64,000 nt of DNA from Parasedimentitalea psychrophila (GTDB taxonomy: Bacteria; Pseudomonadota; Alphaproteobacteria; Rhodobacterales; Rhodobacteraceae). The position numbers and the translations under genes are program-made. The notes under the pieces were generated by a model, which searched no databases, was not told the DNA's origin, and worked only from the letters and a program-made list of their open reading frames with translations. Of this stretch, positions 7,681 to 15,303 are shown piece by piece (positions within the stretch are counted from its first letter, which is position 1; each line of letters opens with the position of its first letter). The DNA lies in assembly GCF_030285785.1 (NCBI RefSeq), contig NZ_CP127247.1:1077501-1141500 (forward strand), read 5' to 3'.

Positions 7681-10458
7681 TCACTCGGCTGCAATCTGAC
7701 CCTCGACTTTTTCAATCCGCACCGCTGCGAATTTGAACTCGGGGATCTTGCCGTAGGGGTCAATCGCCGGGTTGGTCAGAACATTGGCCGCCGCCTCAAC
7801 ATAGGCAAAGGGCACAAACACCATATCCTCGGCGATCGCCCGGTCCGCCCGCGCCATGATCTCGATAGAGCCACGCCGGGTGGTCAGTCGCACCATCTCA
7901 CCCGGCTCGACCCCCATCTGGCGCAAGGTTTTGGGATTGAGCGAACAGTTCGCCTCCGGTTCGACCGCATCCAGCACCAGCGACCGACGGGTCATCGAGC
8001 CGGTGTGCCAGTGCTCCAGCTGACGACCGGTGGTCATGATCATCGGATATTCGGCATCCGGTGCCTCATCCGGCGCAATCACGCTGGCCGGAGTGAACTT
8101 GGCGCGGCCATCGGCCCGTGGGAAACCATCGCCAAACACAATCGCCTGACCGGGGTCTGTCGGGGTCAGCGACGGATAGGTAATCGTCTCCGTCTTCAAC
8201 CGCTCCCAGGTGATGTTGTTCAGCGACTTCATGTTGAGCTTCATCTCGTTGAAGACTTCGCTCACATCCGTGTAACCCCAGTTCAGCCCAATCCGCTGCG
8301 CCAGATCGGTGGTGATCGCCCAGTCTTCCCGCGCCTCACCCGGAGGTGCCACGGCGGGGCGAACCCGCTGCACCTGACGGTTGGTATTGGACACGGTGCC
8401 GTTCTTTTCATACAGCGTCGAGGCCGGCAGGATGATATCGGCATAGTTGGCGGTTTCGGTCAGGAAGATATCCTGCACCACCAGTAGCTCCAGCTTGGCA
8501 AAGGCATCGCGGGCATGTTCCACATCCGGGTCTGACATTGCCGGGTTTTCGCCCTGAATATACATCCCCTTGATATTGCCCGCATAGACCTGATCAACGA
8601 TCTCGGTGACGGTCAGCCCCTTCTCGTTCGAGAAGTCATCGCTGCCCCAGACATCGGTGAACGCCTTGCGGATACCGTCATCCATCACCGATTGATAATC
8701 CGGCAGGAACATCGGCACCAGACCAGCATCGGAGGCCCCCTGCACGTTGTTCTGCCCCCGCAGCGGGTGCAGACCAGCGCCGGGTTTGCCGACATTGCCA
8801 GTCATCAGCGCCAATGAGATCAGGCAGCGCGAATTGTCGGTGCCGTGGATGTGCTGCGAAATGCCCATGCCCCAGAAGATCAGCGACGCTTTGCCATTGG
8901 CATAGATCCGGGCGACGCGGCGCAGCTGGTCCGGCGACACGCCACAAATCTCCGACATGGCCTCAGGGGTGAACGGCGCCAGATGGGCTTTCTGAGCCTC
9001 CCAGTTCTCGGTGTATTTTTCGATATAGGCCTGATCATACAGGCCTTCTTCGACGATCACATTCATGATCGCGTTCAGCATCGACACATCGGCGCCGGGA
9101 CGGAACTGCACCATCTCGGTGGCGAACCGCCGCATGCCCACACCGCGCGGGTCCATCACAATCAGCTTGCCACCGCGTTTGGTGAACTGTTTGAAATAGG
9201 TCGCCGCAACCGGGTGGTTTTCAATCGGGTTTGAACCGATGATGATCGCCACGTCCGAATTTTCGATCTGATTGAAGGTGGCCGTCACCGCACCAGATCC
9301 AACGTTCTCCATCAGTGCCGCCACGGATGAGGCGTGGCACAACCGGGTACAGTGATCGACGTTGTTGTGCTTGAATCCCTGACGGATGAACTTCTGGAAC
9401 AGATAGGCCTCTTCGTTGGTGCATTTGGCCGAGCCAAAGCCGGCAACCGAACGGCCGCCGTGGGTCTCCTTCAGATCGACCAGCCCTTTGGCGGCCAGAT
9501 CCAGCGCCTCGTCCCATGTCGCTTCGCGGAAATGGGTGCCCAGATTGCCGGGATCGACGTTCAGCCCCTTGGCAGGCGCATCATCGCGGCGGATCAGCGG
9601 TTTGGTCAGCCGGTGCGGGTGATGGATATAGTCAAAGCCAAAGCGCCCCTTGACGCAGAGACGGCCCTCGTTTGCCGGGCCATTGATGCCCTCAACCGAT
9701 TTGACCTTGCCGTCCTTGACCTTCAGCGAGACCTTGCAGCCGACGCCGCAGAACGGACAGACCGTTTCGGTCTCAGTGTCGAAATCTTTTGAATCGCCCT
9801 GACCGGCATCGTCCAGCACCGCCGTGGCCATCAGCGCCCCGGTGGGACAGGCCTGCACGCATTCACCGCAAGCCACGCAAGAGGACTCGCCCATCGGATC
9901 GGCAATATCAAACACCGGATAGGCACCGTGGCCACGACCGGCCATGCCGATCACATCGTTGACCTGAACCTCACGACAGGCCTGCACACACAGGTTGCAC
10001 GAGATACAGGCATCCAGGTTCACCGACATTGCGACGTGGCTGTCGTCCAGCAACGGGATGCGACCCGCTTCCAGTTTCGGGAAGCGGGAGTCCGAAACCC
10101 CGTTCAGCGCCGCCATGTCCCACAGGTGGCTCGACTTGTCATGCGCCTCTTCCTGTTTGGGTTGGTCGGCAACCAGTAGTTCCATCACCATCTTGCGGGC
10201 ATTGGTCGCGCGCGGGTTATTGGTGGTGACCACCATGCCCTCGACAGGTTCGCGGATACAGGAGGCCGCCAAAGTGCGTTCGCCCTCGATCTCGACCATA
10301 CAGGCGCGGCAGTTGCCGTCGGGGCGATAGCCCGGCGCCGGCTTGTGACACAGATGTGGGATTATCAAACCCCGGCCATTGGCGACTTCCCAGATGCTCA
10401 GCCCCGCTTCAGCGGTGACTTCTTTGCCATCGAGGGTAAAGGTGATTGAGTTGCTCAT
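7681..10458 (-). CDS. fdsA: NAD-dependent formate dehydrogenase, alpha (molybdenum) subunit
   Basis: Catalytic subunit (925 aa) that oxidises formate to CO2 at a bis-MGD molybdenum centre. Visible from N to C: a [2Fe-2S] domain with C37, C50, C53 and C67; two [4Fe-4S] ferredoxin clusters with C151/154/157/161 and C194/197/200/204; the molybdopterin-domain cluster C234, C237, C241 and C268; then the molybdenum ligand Cys374 in RLCHAS (cysteine, not selenocysteine) with His375. Length and order fit the FdsA of soluble Rhodobacter-type enzymes. It follows the beta subunit gene after 3 bases. The fdsC (fdhD-like) and fdsD genes that usually follow are not in this window. Confidence 0.96.
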   Translation of the reverse strand: MSNSITFTLDGKEVTAEAGLSIWEVANGRGLIIPHLCHKPAPGYRPDGNCRACMVEIEGERTLAASCIREPVEGMVVTTNNPRATNARKMVMELLVADQPKQEEAHDKSSHLWDMAALNGVSDSRFPKLEAGRIPLLDDSHVAMSVNLDACISCNLCVQACREVQVNDVIGMAGRGHGAYPVFDIADPMGESSCVACGECVQACPTGALMATAVLDDAGQGDSKDFDTETETVCPFCGVGCKVSLKVKDGKVKSVEGINGPANEGRLCVKGRFGFDYIHHPHRLTKPLIRRDDAPAKGLNVDPGNLGTHFREATWDEALDLAAKGLVDLKETHGGRSVAGFGSAKCTNEEAYLFQKFIRQGFKHNNVDHCTRLCHASSVAALMENVGSGAVTATFNQIENSDVAIIIGSNPIENHPVAATYFKQFTKRGGKLIVMDPRGVGMRRFATEMVQFRPGADVSMLNAIMNVIVEEGLYDQAYIEKYTENWEAQKAHLAPFTPEAMSEICGVSPDQLRRVARIYANGKASLIFWGMGISQHIHGTDNSRCLISLALMTGNVGKPGAGLHPLRGQNNVQGASDAGLVPMFLPDYQSVMDDGIRKAFTDVWGSDDFSNEKGLTVTEIVDQVYAGNIKGMYIQGENPAMSDPDVEHARDAFAKLELLVVQDIFLTETANYADIILPASTLYEKNGTVSNTNRQVQRVRPAVAPPGEAREDWAITTDLAQRIGLNWGYTDVSEVFNEMKLNMKSLNNITWERLKTETITYPSLTPTDPGQAIVFGDGFPRADGRAKFTPASVIAPDEAPDAEYPMIMTTGRQLEHWHTGSMTRRSLVLDAVEPEANCSLNPKTLRQMGVEPGEMVRLTTRRGSIEIMARADRAIAEDMVFVPFAYVEAAANVLTNPAIDPYGKIPEFKFAAVRIEKVEGQIAAE

Positions 10459-10461
10459 GGC

Positions 10462-12150
10462 TTATACCTCATCCGGGAAATGTTTGATGGTCAGGCGGAT
10501 CGGGTTCGGCGCAGCCTGCCCCAAGCCGCAGATCGAAGTATCAACCATAGCGGCGCTCAGCTCTTCCAGCAGACCCTGATCCCATTTTGGCGCGCTCATC
10601 AGTTTGACCGCCTTCTCGCAGCCCACCCGGCACGGGGTACACTGGCCACAGCTTTCATCCTCAAAGAACCGCAGCATGTTCAGCGCTGCGTCACGGGCAG
10701 AATCCTGATCCGACAGCACCACCACGGCAGCCGAGCCGATAAAGGTGCCATGTGGTTGCAATGTGTCAAAATCCAGCGGCACATCATGCATCGAGGCAGG
10801 CAACAACCCCGAGGACGGCCCGCCCGGCTGATAGGCCTTGAAGGCGTGACCTTCGATCATGCCACCACAGGTCTCGATGATGTCGGTGATGGTGGAACCG
10901 GCCGGCAGCAGATAGACACCGGGATTGTTCACCCGGCCTGATACCGAATAGGACCGCAGCCCCTTGCGGCCGTTCTTTTCAACCGCGTTCAGACATTCTG
11001 GCCCTTCGCGGTTGATCCGTGCAACCCACATCAGGGTTTCAACATTATGCACCAGCGTCGGGCGACCAAAGATCCCCACCTGCGCCACAAACGGCGGCCG
11101 ATGGCGCGGCATGCCGCGTTTGCCCTCGATGCTTTCGATCATCGCGCTTTCTTCGCCGCAGATATAGGCGCCAGCACCACGGCGCAGATCAATATAGCCC
11201 GGCTCAACAATGCCAGCATCCTCAAGTGCGCGGATTTCAGTCGCGAGGATCTCCAGCACCGCCGGATATTCGTCGCGCATATAGATAAAGGCTTTCTCGG
11301 CTTCGACAGCCCAGGCGGCGATCAGCATGCCCTCAAGGAACAGATGTGGCGTGCGTTCCAGGTAGTAGCGGTCCTTGAAGGTGCCGGGTTCGCCCTCGTC
11401 GCCGTTCACCGCCAGATAGCGCGGGCCCGCATTGGCACGCACAAAACCCCATTTGGTGCCCGAGGGGAATCCGGCGCCGCCCAGACCGCGCAAACCGGCC
11501 TCTTTGATCTTGGCCTGAACCACTTCCCAATCGCCATTGGCGCGCAAGTCTTTCAACACGGCGTAGCCACCGCCGGTCACATAGGCATCGAAACCTTCGT
11601 AGGCTGGCAGATGCGCGTGGGTATCATTGGCCGCAATCGCTGCCTGCACTTTTTCTGGCGTGGCGTGATCAATGTGATTGTGGCCGATTTCCAGCACCGG
11701 CGCGGTATCACAGCGCCCCATGCAGGGTGCGCGCAAGACGCGGACCTGGCTTTCGTCCAGCCCGTCTTTCAGCGCCTGCTGCAACTGCTCGGCGCCTGCC
11801 AGCTCACAGGACAGGGAATCGCAGACCCGAATGGTCAGCGCGGGAGGCGGTGTTTCGCCCTCGCGCACCACATCAAAGTGAGCGTAAAAACTGGCGACCT
11901 CATAAATCTCGGCCTGACCAGTGCGCAAGACTTCGGCCAGGGCACGGATATGGGCGCCACTCAGGTGGCCGTACTCATCCTGGATCAAGTGCAGAAACTC
12001 GATCAACAGATCCCGGTTGCGCGGTAGCTCACCCAGCAAGGCCTGAACCTGCTCCAGTGCGGTATCGTCAACCTGGCGGCCTTTAGGCGTCTTGCGCCCT
12101 TTGCCTTTGCCGGATTTCCAAACGCCTTTACGGTCATCCAAAGGGGCCAT
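10462..12150 (-). CDS. fdsB: Formate dehydrogenase diaphorase subunit, fused FdsG-FdsB
   Basis: NAD-reducing subunit of 562 aa. Residues about 30-170 are a NuoE/FdsG-like thioredoxin-fold [2Fe-2S] domain with C110, C115, C143 and C147. Residues about 185-560 are NuoF/FdsB-like, with the glycine-rich NAD loop GLRGLGGAGFPSGTKW, the FMN segment GDEGEPGTFKDR, GAGAYICGEESA, and the [4Fe-4S] motif ESCGQCTPCRVG. In other Fds enzymes gamma and beta are separate chains; here one frame encodes both. The start at MAPLDDRKG is chosen; codons upstream lack a ribosome-binding site and have low-quality sequence. It heads a two-gene operon with fdsA. Confidence 0.94.
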   Translation of the reverse strand: MAPLDDRKGVWKSGKGKGRKTPKGRQVDDTALEQVQALLGELPRNRDLLIEFLHLIQDEYGHLSGAHIRALAEVLRTGQAEIYEVASFYAHFDVVREGETPPPALTIRVCDSLSCELAGAEQLQQALKDGLDESQVRVLRAPCMGRCDTAPVLEIGHNHIDHATPEKVQAAIAANDTHAHLPAYEGFDAYVTGGGYAVLKDLRANGDWEVVQAKIKEAGLRGLGGAGFPSGTKWGFVRANAGPRYLAVNGDEGEPGTFKDRYYLERTPHLFLEGMLIAAWAVEAEKAFIYMRDEYPAVLEILATEIRALEDAGIVEPGYIDLRRGAGAYICGEESAMIESIEGKRGMPRHRPPFVAQVGIFGRPTLVHNVETLMWVARINREGPECLNAVEKNGRKGLRSYSVSGRVNNPGVYLLPAGSTITDIIETCGGMIEGHAFKAYQPGGPSSGLLPASMHDVPLDFDTLQPHGTFIGSAAVVVLSDQDSARDAALNMLRFFEDESCGQCTPCRVGCEKAVKLMSAPKWDQGLLEELSAAMVDTSICGLGQAAPNPIRLTIKHFPDEV

Positions 12151-12232
12151 GATGATCTCCAATTCGCAGGTGTCTTTTCTCAGCGCAATGCCATCAGCAA
12201 TCTGTATCGTCAAATTTGAAAATTGAATGGCA

Positions 12233-12251
12233 CGATAACGAAATCTTATCG
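12233..12251. promoter_or_regulatory. Candidate LysR operator (T-N11-A) upstream of formate dehydrogenase operon
   Basis: 6-bp arms CGATAA / TTATCG with a 7-base spacer, containing T-N11-A (12236 and 12248). It overlaps the stop codon of the upstream LysR gene and lies about 85 bases before the fdsB start, a usual place for activation by a LysR protein. Inference from geometry only. Confidence 0.45.
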
Positions 12252-13133
12252 CGAGAAACCGGCAACCAGTGCTTTCAGCGCCCGCACCGTGGTCAGCTCG
12301 GGGGTGCGGTCCAAAGTGGCGATACAAATAGGTCGCGCCTGAACCGGGTCGATCAGGTCCAGCACCCGGGTGCCGCCCAGATTTCCCAACGCATCAACCA
12401 AGGCCCGCGGTACAATCGTCGCGGCAGATCCAAGCCGGGCCATCACCATCGCAGCCATGAACCCATTGGCCTCTGACACGATGCGGGGTTTCAGCCCCAG
12501 GTCGCCAAAAACCCGGTCCAGAATTCGGCGGTTCTGCATCTGAGTGTCCAGCAGGCACAGGGGCAATTCTGCGGCCTCGGCCCAGCGGATATTGCCTTCA
12601 AAATCCGCCACCATGTGCTCAGGCGCCAGCAGTACATAGGTTTCATCGTACAGCGGCTGCAGCGTTACCATATCACGCCCCAAACTATCATCATAGGTGA
12701 TGCCTGCGTCGATGGTTCCATCATAGAGCCGCCGCTGGATCGCCAGCGAGGTGGTGGATTCAATGCGCGGCAGGATTTTTGGATGAGAGCTCAGCAGCTG
12801 AACAACCAGCTGGGCGGCATAGGCCATCGCTGTCGGCACCACGCCCAGCACCAAAATCCCCGACACCTCTCCCCTGCTGGCGGCGATTTCCTGTTCCAGC
12901 GCTTTGACATCATCGAGAATTCCGCGGGTGCGGCGCAGGATCATCTGGCCCTCTTCGGTCAGGCCCTGAAACCGGTTGGCCCGCCGCACGATGGAAACCC
13001 CCAGTTTGTCTTCCATGTTGCGAATGCGCATGGAAAAGGCCGGTTGCGATATACCGCAGTCCTGCGCGGCTTTGGCAAAATGCTGGTGCCGCGCCAGAGC
13101 GGCCAGCAGCTGCAGGTCTTTCAACTCGATCAT
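12246..13133 (-). CDS. LysR-family regulator, probable activator of formate dehydrogenase genes
   Basis: Regulator of about 295 aa. The HTH is QLLAALARHQHFAKAAQDCG followed by ISQPAFSMRIRNMEDKLG, with an effector domain from GILVLGV onward. The start at MIELKDLQ is preferred because LysR proteins begin a few residues before the HTH; MRDPMIELK 12 bases upstream is an alternative. It lies just upstream of, and codirectional with, the formate dehydrogenase operon, with a T-N11-A dyad at the junction, so formate-dependent control of fds is the likely role. Confidence 0.88.
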   Translation of the reverse strand: MIELKDLQLLAALARHQHFAKAAQDCGISQPAFSMRIRNMEDKLGVSIVRRANRFQGLTEEGQMILRRTRGILDDVKALEQEIAASRGEVSGILVLGVVPTAMAYAAQLVVQLLSSHPKILPRIESTTSLAIQRRLYDGTIDAGITYDDSLGRDMVTLQPLYDETYVLLAPEHMVADFEGNIRWAEAAELPLCLLDTQMQNRRILDRVFGDLGLKPRIVSEANGFMAAMVMARLGSAATIVPRALVDALGNLGGTRVLDLIDPVQARPICIATLDRTPELTTVRALKALVAGFSR

Positions 13134-13212
13134 GGGGTCTCTCATCGCGCGGTGTTGAGGGGCATCTTGGCGCTGATGAGGCAAAATGAACAGGTGAAAG
13201 ACTCCCTGGCCG

Positions 13213-13267
13213 CCGCCGGGGGCTGTCTGCCCCCGGACCCCCGAGGATATTTATGGCCAGATGAAGC
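13213..13267 (+). repeat. Dispersed intergenic repeat, type 1 copy
   Basis: A GC-rich stem (GGGGGC-TGTCT-GCCCCC) followed by GGATATTTATGGCCAGATGA. A near-identical 3' part (one mismatch in 20) recurs on the minus strand at 36422-36442. It sits between the divergent LysR and response regulator genes and looks like a small transcribed-spacer repeat. Confidence 0.6.
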
Positions 13268-13349
13268 CTCCCCGGGCACGCCTGCGATCCAGGTGCGATT
13301 TGACGATCCGGAATGGTTTGCTAATCTGACCTGGCAAGGAGCCCCCAGC

Positions 13350-14042
13350 ATGACGCCATTGGCAGCCAAAACTGACCCCATCCCTTTTACCTCAGCCTTG
13401 ATTATCGATGATCATCCGCTGTTCTGCGATGCGCTGGTGATGACCCTGCAATCGGTGGCCGGGCTGCAAGAGGTCTTTACCGCGCCCTGCCTGCAAGACG
13501 CGCTGCTACAGCTGCAGCACCAGCCGGACCTGATCCTGCTGGATCTGAACCTGCCGGATGTGCAGGGGCTGGAGGGGCTGACGCAATTGAAGCGGCTGAG
13601 CAAGGCTCCGGTATTGGTGATTTCATCCATGGCGGACAACCGGGTGATCAGTGCGGCCCTGCACGCAGGCGCCGCCGGGTTTATCCCCAAGCACAGCCAG
13701 CGCGAGGTGTTTCGGGCCGCAGTGGAGGGGCTGCGACGGGGCGAGCGTTTTGTGCCATCGGGGTATATCCTGCTACCAGCGGTCAAAGCCCCAACCGGCA
13801 GTGACGCGGCCGCAAGGGTGCGTAGCCTTACCCAGCAGCAGACACGCATTCTGCGGCTCATCTGCGAGGGCAAACTGAACAAGCAGATCGCCTATGACCT
13901 GACAATCGCGGAGACCACGGTCAAAGCGCATGTCACCGCCATCATGCGCAAACTGGGCGTTCACAGCCGCACTCAGGCGGTTCTTCGGGCCGGGGATGCC
14001 GGTTTCCACCAGGCCTTGCCCAACAGTGGCGGCGGCGCCTAG
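13350..14042 (+). CDS. NarL/LuxR-type response regulator
   Basis: Two-component response regulator of 230 aa. The receiver domain shows ALIIDDHPLF with acidic pocket Asp20/Asp21, phosphoacceptor Asp65 in LILLDLNLPD, and Lys114 in GFIPKH. The C-terminal LuxR-type HTH spans about 165-215 (LTQQQTRILRLICEGKLNKQ and TTVKAHVTAIMRKLGVHSR). Start chosen at MTPLAAK with AAGGAG upstream; the same frame is open much further upstream but crosses the repeat. It is followed by the FIST gene and the hybrid kinase in the same direction and is the probable output of that module. Confidence 0.9.
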   Translation: MTPLAAKTDPIPFTSALIIDDHPLFCDALVMTLQSVAGLQEVFTAPCLQDALLQLQHQPDLILLDLNLPDVQGLEGLTQLKRLSKAPVLVISSMADNRVISAALHAGAAGFIPKHSQREVFRAAVEGLRRGERFVPSGYILLPAVKAPTGSDAAARVRSLTQQQTRILRLICEGKLNKQIAYDLTIAETTVKAHVTAIMRKLGVHSRTQAVLRAGDAGFHQALPNSGGGA

Positions 14043-14112
14043 GGTAGCCTACCGGCATAGAGAACAGGGGCCATCCATTCTGCAACATCCCTTTAACACC
14101 GCGCCCAGGCTG

Positions 14113-15303
14113 ATGCGAACAGCCCATGTCGATTGCCGTCACCCCAGCGCCGCCATGATGCTCTTTCATGGATTATCCCGCCCGCCGCTGAAGGCAGCCG
14201 ATCCGCCAAATGCGGATTTGGAGCTGGTGGTGCTGTTTGTCTCGCCGCAGGGTGACATCGCGCGGATCGCGGCTGAGACCTGTCAGCTGTTTGCGCCGGT
14301 GCCGGTGATTGGCTGCACCACTGCCGGAGAGATTTCCCAGCACGGCTATGGCAAAGGCGGCATTGTTGCCATTGGCTTCCCCAAATCCCATTTCATCGCA
14401 CGCTGCACCCTGATCCGGGATCTGGAGAGCGCCGAAGTGCAGCCCGCCCTGGACCAGATCATCCAGAACCGCAATCAGATGGCGCAGGATGCGCCGGACT
14501 GGAGCTCTGAATTTGCATTTCTGATGGTTGATGGATTGTCCCGCCGCGAGGATGCGCTGACCGGGCAACTGGCAGCGGGTCTGGGGCCAGTGCCATTGTT
14601 TGGTGGCTCGGCCGGAGATGGCGACGCTTTTGAGCGCACTTCGGTTCTGTTTGACGGCAGGGCGCATGACAATGCCGCAGTACTGGCTCAGATCCGGTCC
14701 AGCTGTCCGGTCAAGGTGTTCAAGACCGACAATCTGATCCCGACGGACACGCGCATGGTGGTCACTGCGGCGGAGCCCGGACAGCGGCGGGTGCATGAGA
14801 TCAACGCCGAACCCGCCGCCCGCGAGCTGGCCCGGGTTCTGGGCAAGGACCCCGAGCAACTGTCCACCTTTACCTTTGCCGCCCACCCGCTGCTGGTGCG
14901 CCTGGGCGATCAACACCATGTGCGCGCCATCCAGCGGGTGGCACCAGACGGTGCATTGGTGTTCTTTTCGGCGATTGACGAGGGCGTGGTGCTGGCGCTG
15001 GCCGACCAACAAGACATGGTGAGCCATCTGGACCAGGAAATGCGCCAGCTGAGCACTCCGACGCCGCCCGATATGGTGCTGGCCTGTGACTGCCTGTTAC
15101 GCCGCATCGACGCCGAGCAAAAGCAACAAGACTATGCGGTCTCTCGCCTCTTGTCCGCCAACCGGGTGTTTGGCTTTTCCACCTATGGCGAGCAGGTGAA
15201 TTCGATGCATGTGAACCAGACCCTGACAGGCGTTGCAATCTATCCGCCAGAGATGCCACTGGGCAGGCCCAAAAACGGGCCCAAAAACGGGCTCAAAACA
15301 TGA
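14113..15303 (+). CDS. FIST-domain sensor protein (NosP-like)
   Basis: Cytoplasmic sensor of about 396 aa with FIST_N (LELVVLFVSPQGD, VIGCTTAGEISQHGYG, FGGSAGDGDAF) and FIST_C (CPVKVFKTDNLIPTDTRMV, then VFGFSTYGEQV). FIST proteins next to NahK-type kinases in Pseudomonas and other bacteria (NosP) bind heme and report nitric oxide to the kinase. Here the stop codon overlaps the kinase start (ATGA), which fits that pairing. The start at MRTAHVDCR is my choice; no strong ribosome-binding site is visible and other starts are possible. Heme binding is inferred from family and context. Confidence 0.83.
   Translation: MRTAHVDCRHPSAAMMLFHGLSRPPLKAADPPNADLELVVLFVSPQGDIARIAAETCQLFAPVPVIGCTTAGEISQHGYGKGGIVAIGFPKSHFIARCTLIRDLESAEVQPALDQIIQNRNQMAQDAPDWSSEFAFLMVDGLSRREDALTGQLAAGLGPVPLFGGSAGDGDAFERTSVLFDGRAHDNAAVLAQIRSSCPVKVFKTDNLIPTDTRMVVTAAEPGQRRVHEINAEPAARELARVLGKDPEQLSTFTFAAHPLLVRLGDQHHVRAIQRVAPDGALVFFSAIDEGVVLALADQQDMVSHLDQEMRQLSTPTPPDMVLACDCLLRRIDAEQKQQDYAVSRLLSANRVFGFSTYGEQVNSMHVNQTLTGVAIYPPEMPLGRPKNGPKNGLKT

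Noticed and set aside
7681-10458. Possible selenocysteine codon in the formate dehydrogenase
   Set aside because: The molybdenum ligand position reads RLCHAS with an ordinary cysteine codon and no in-frame stop exists.
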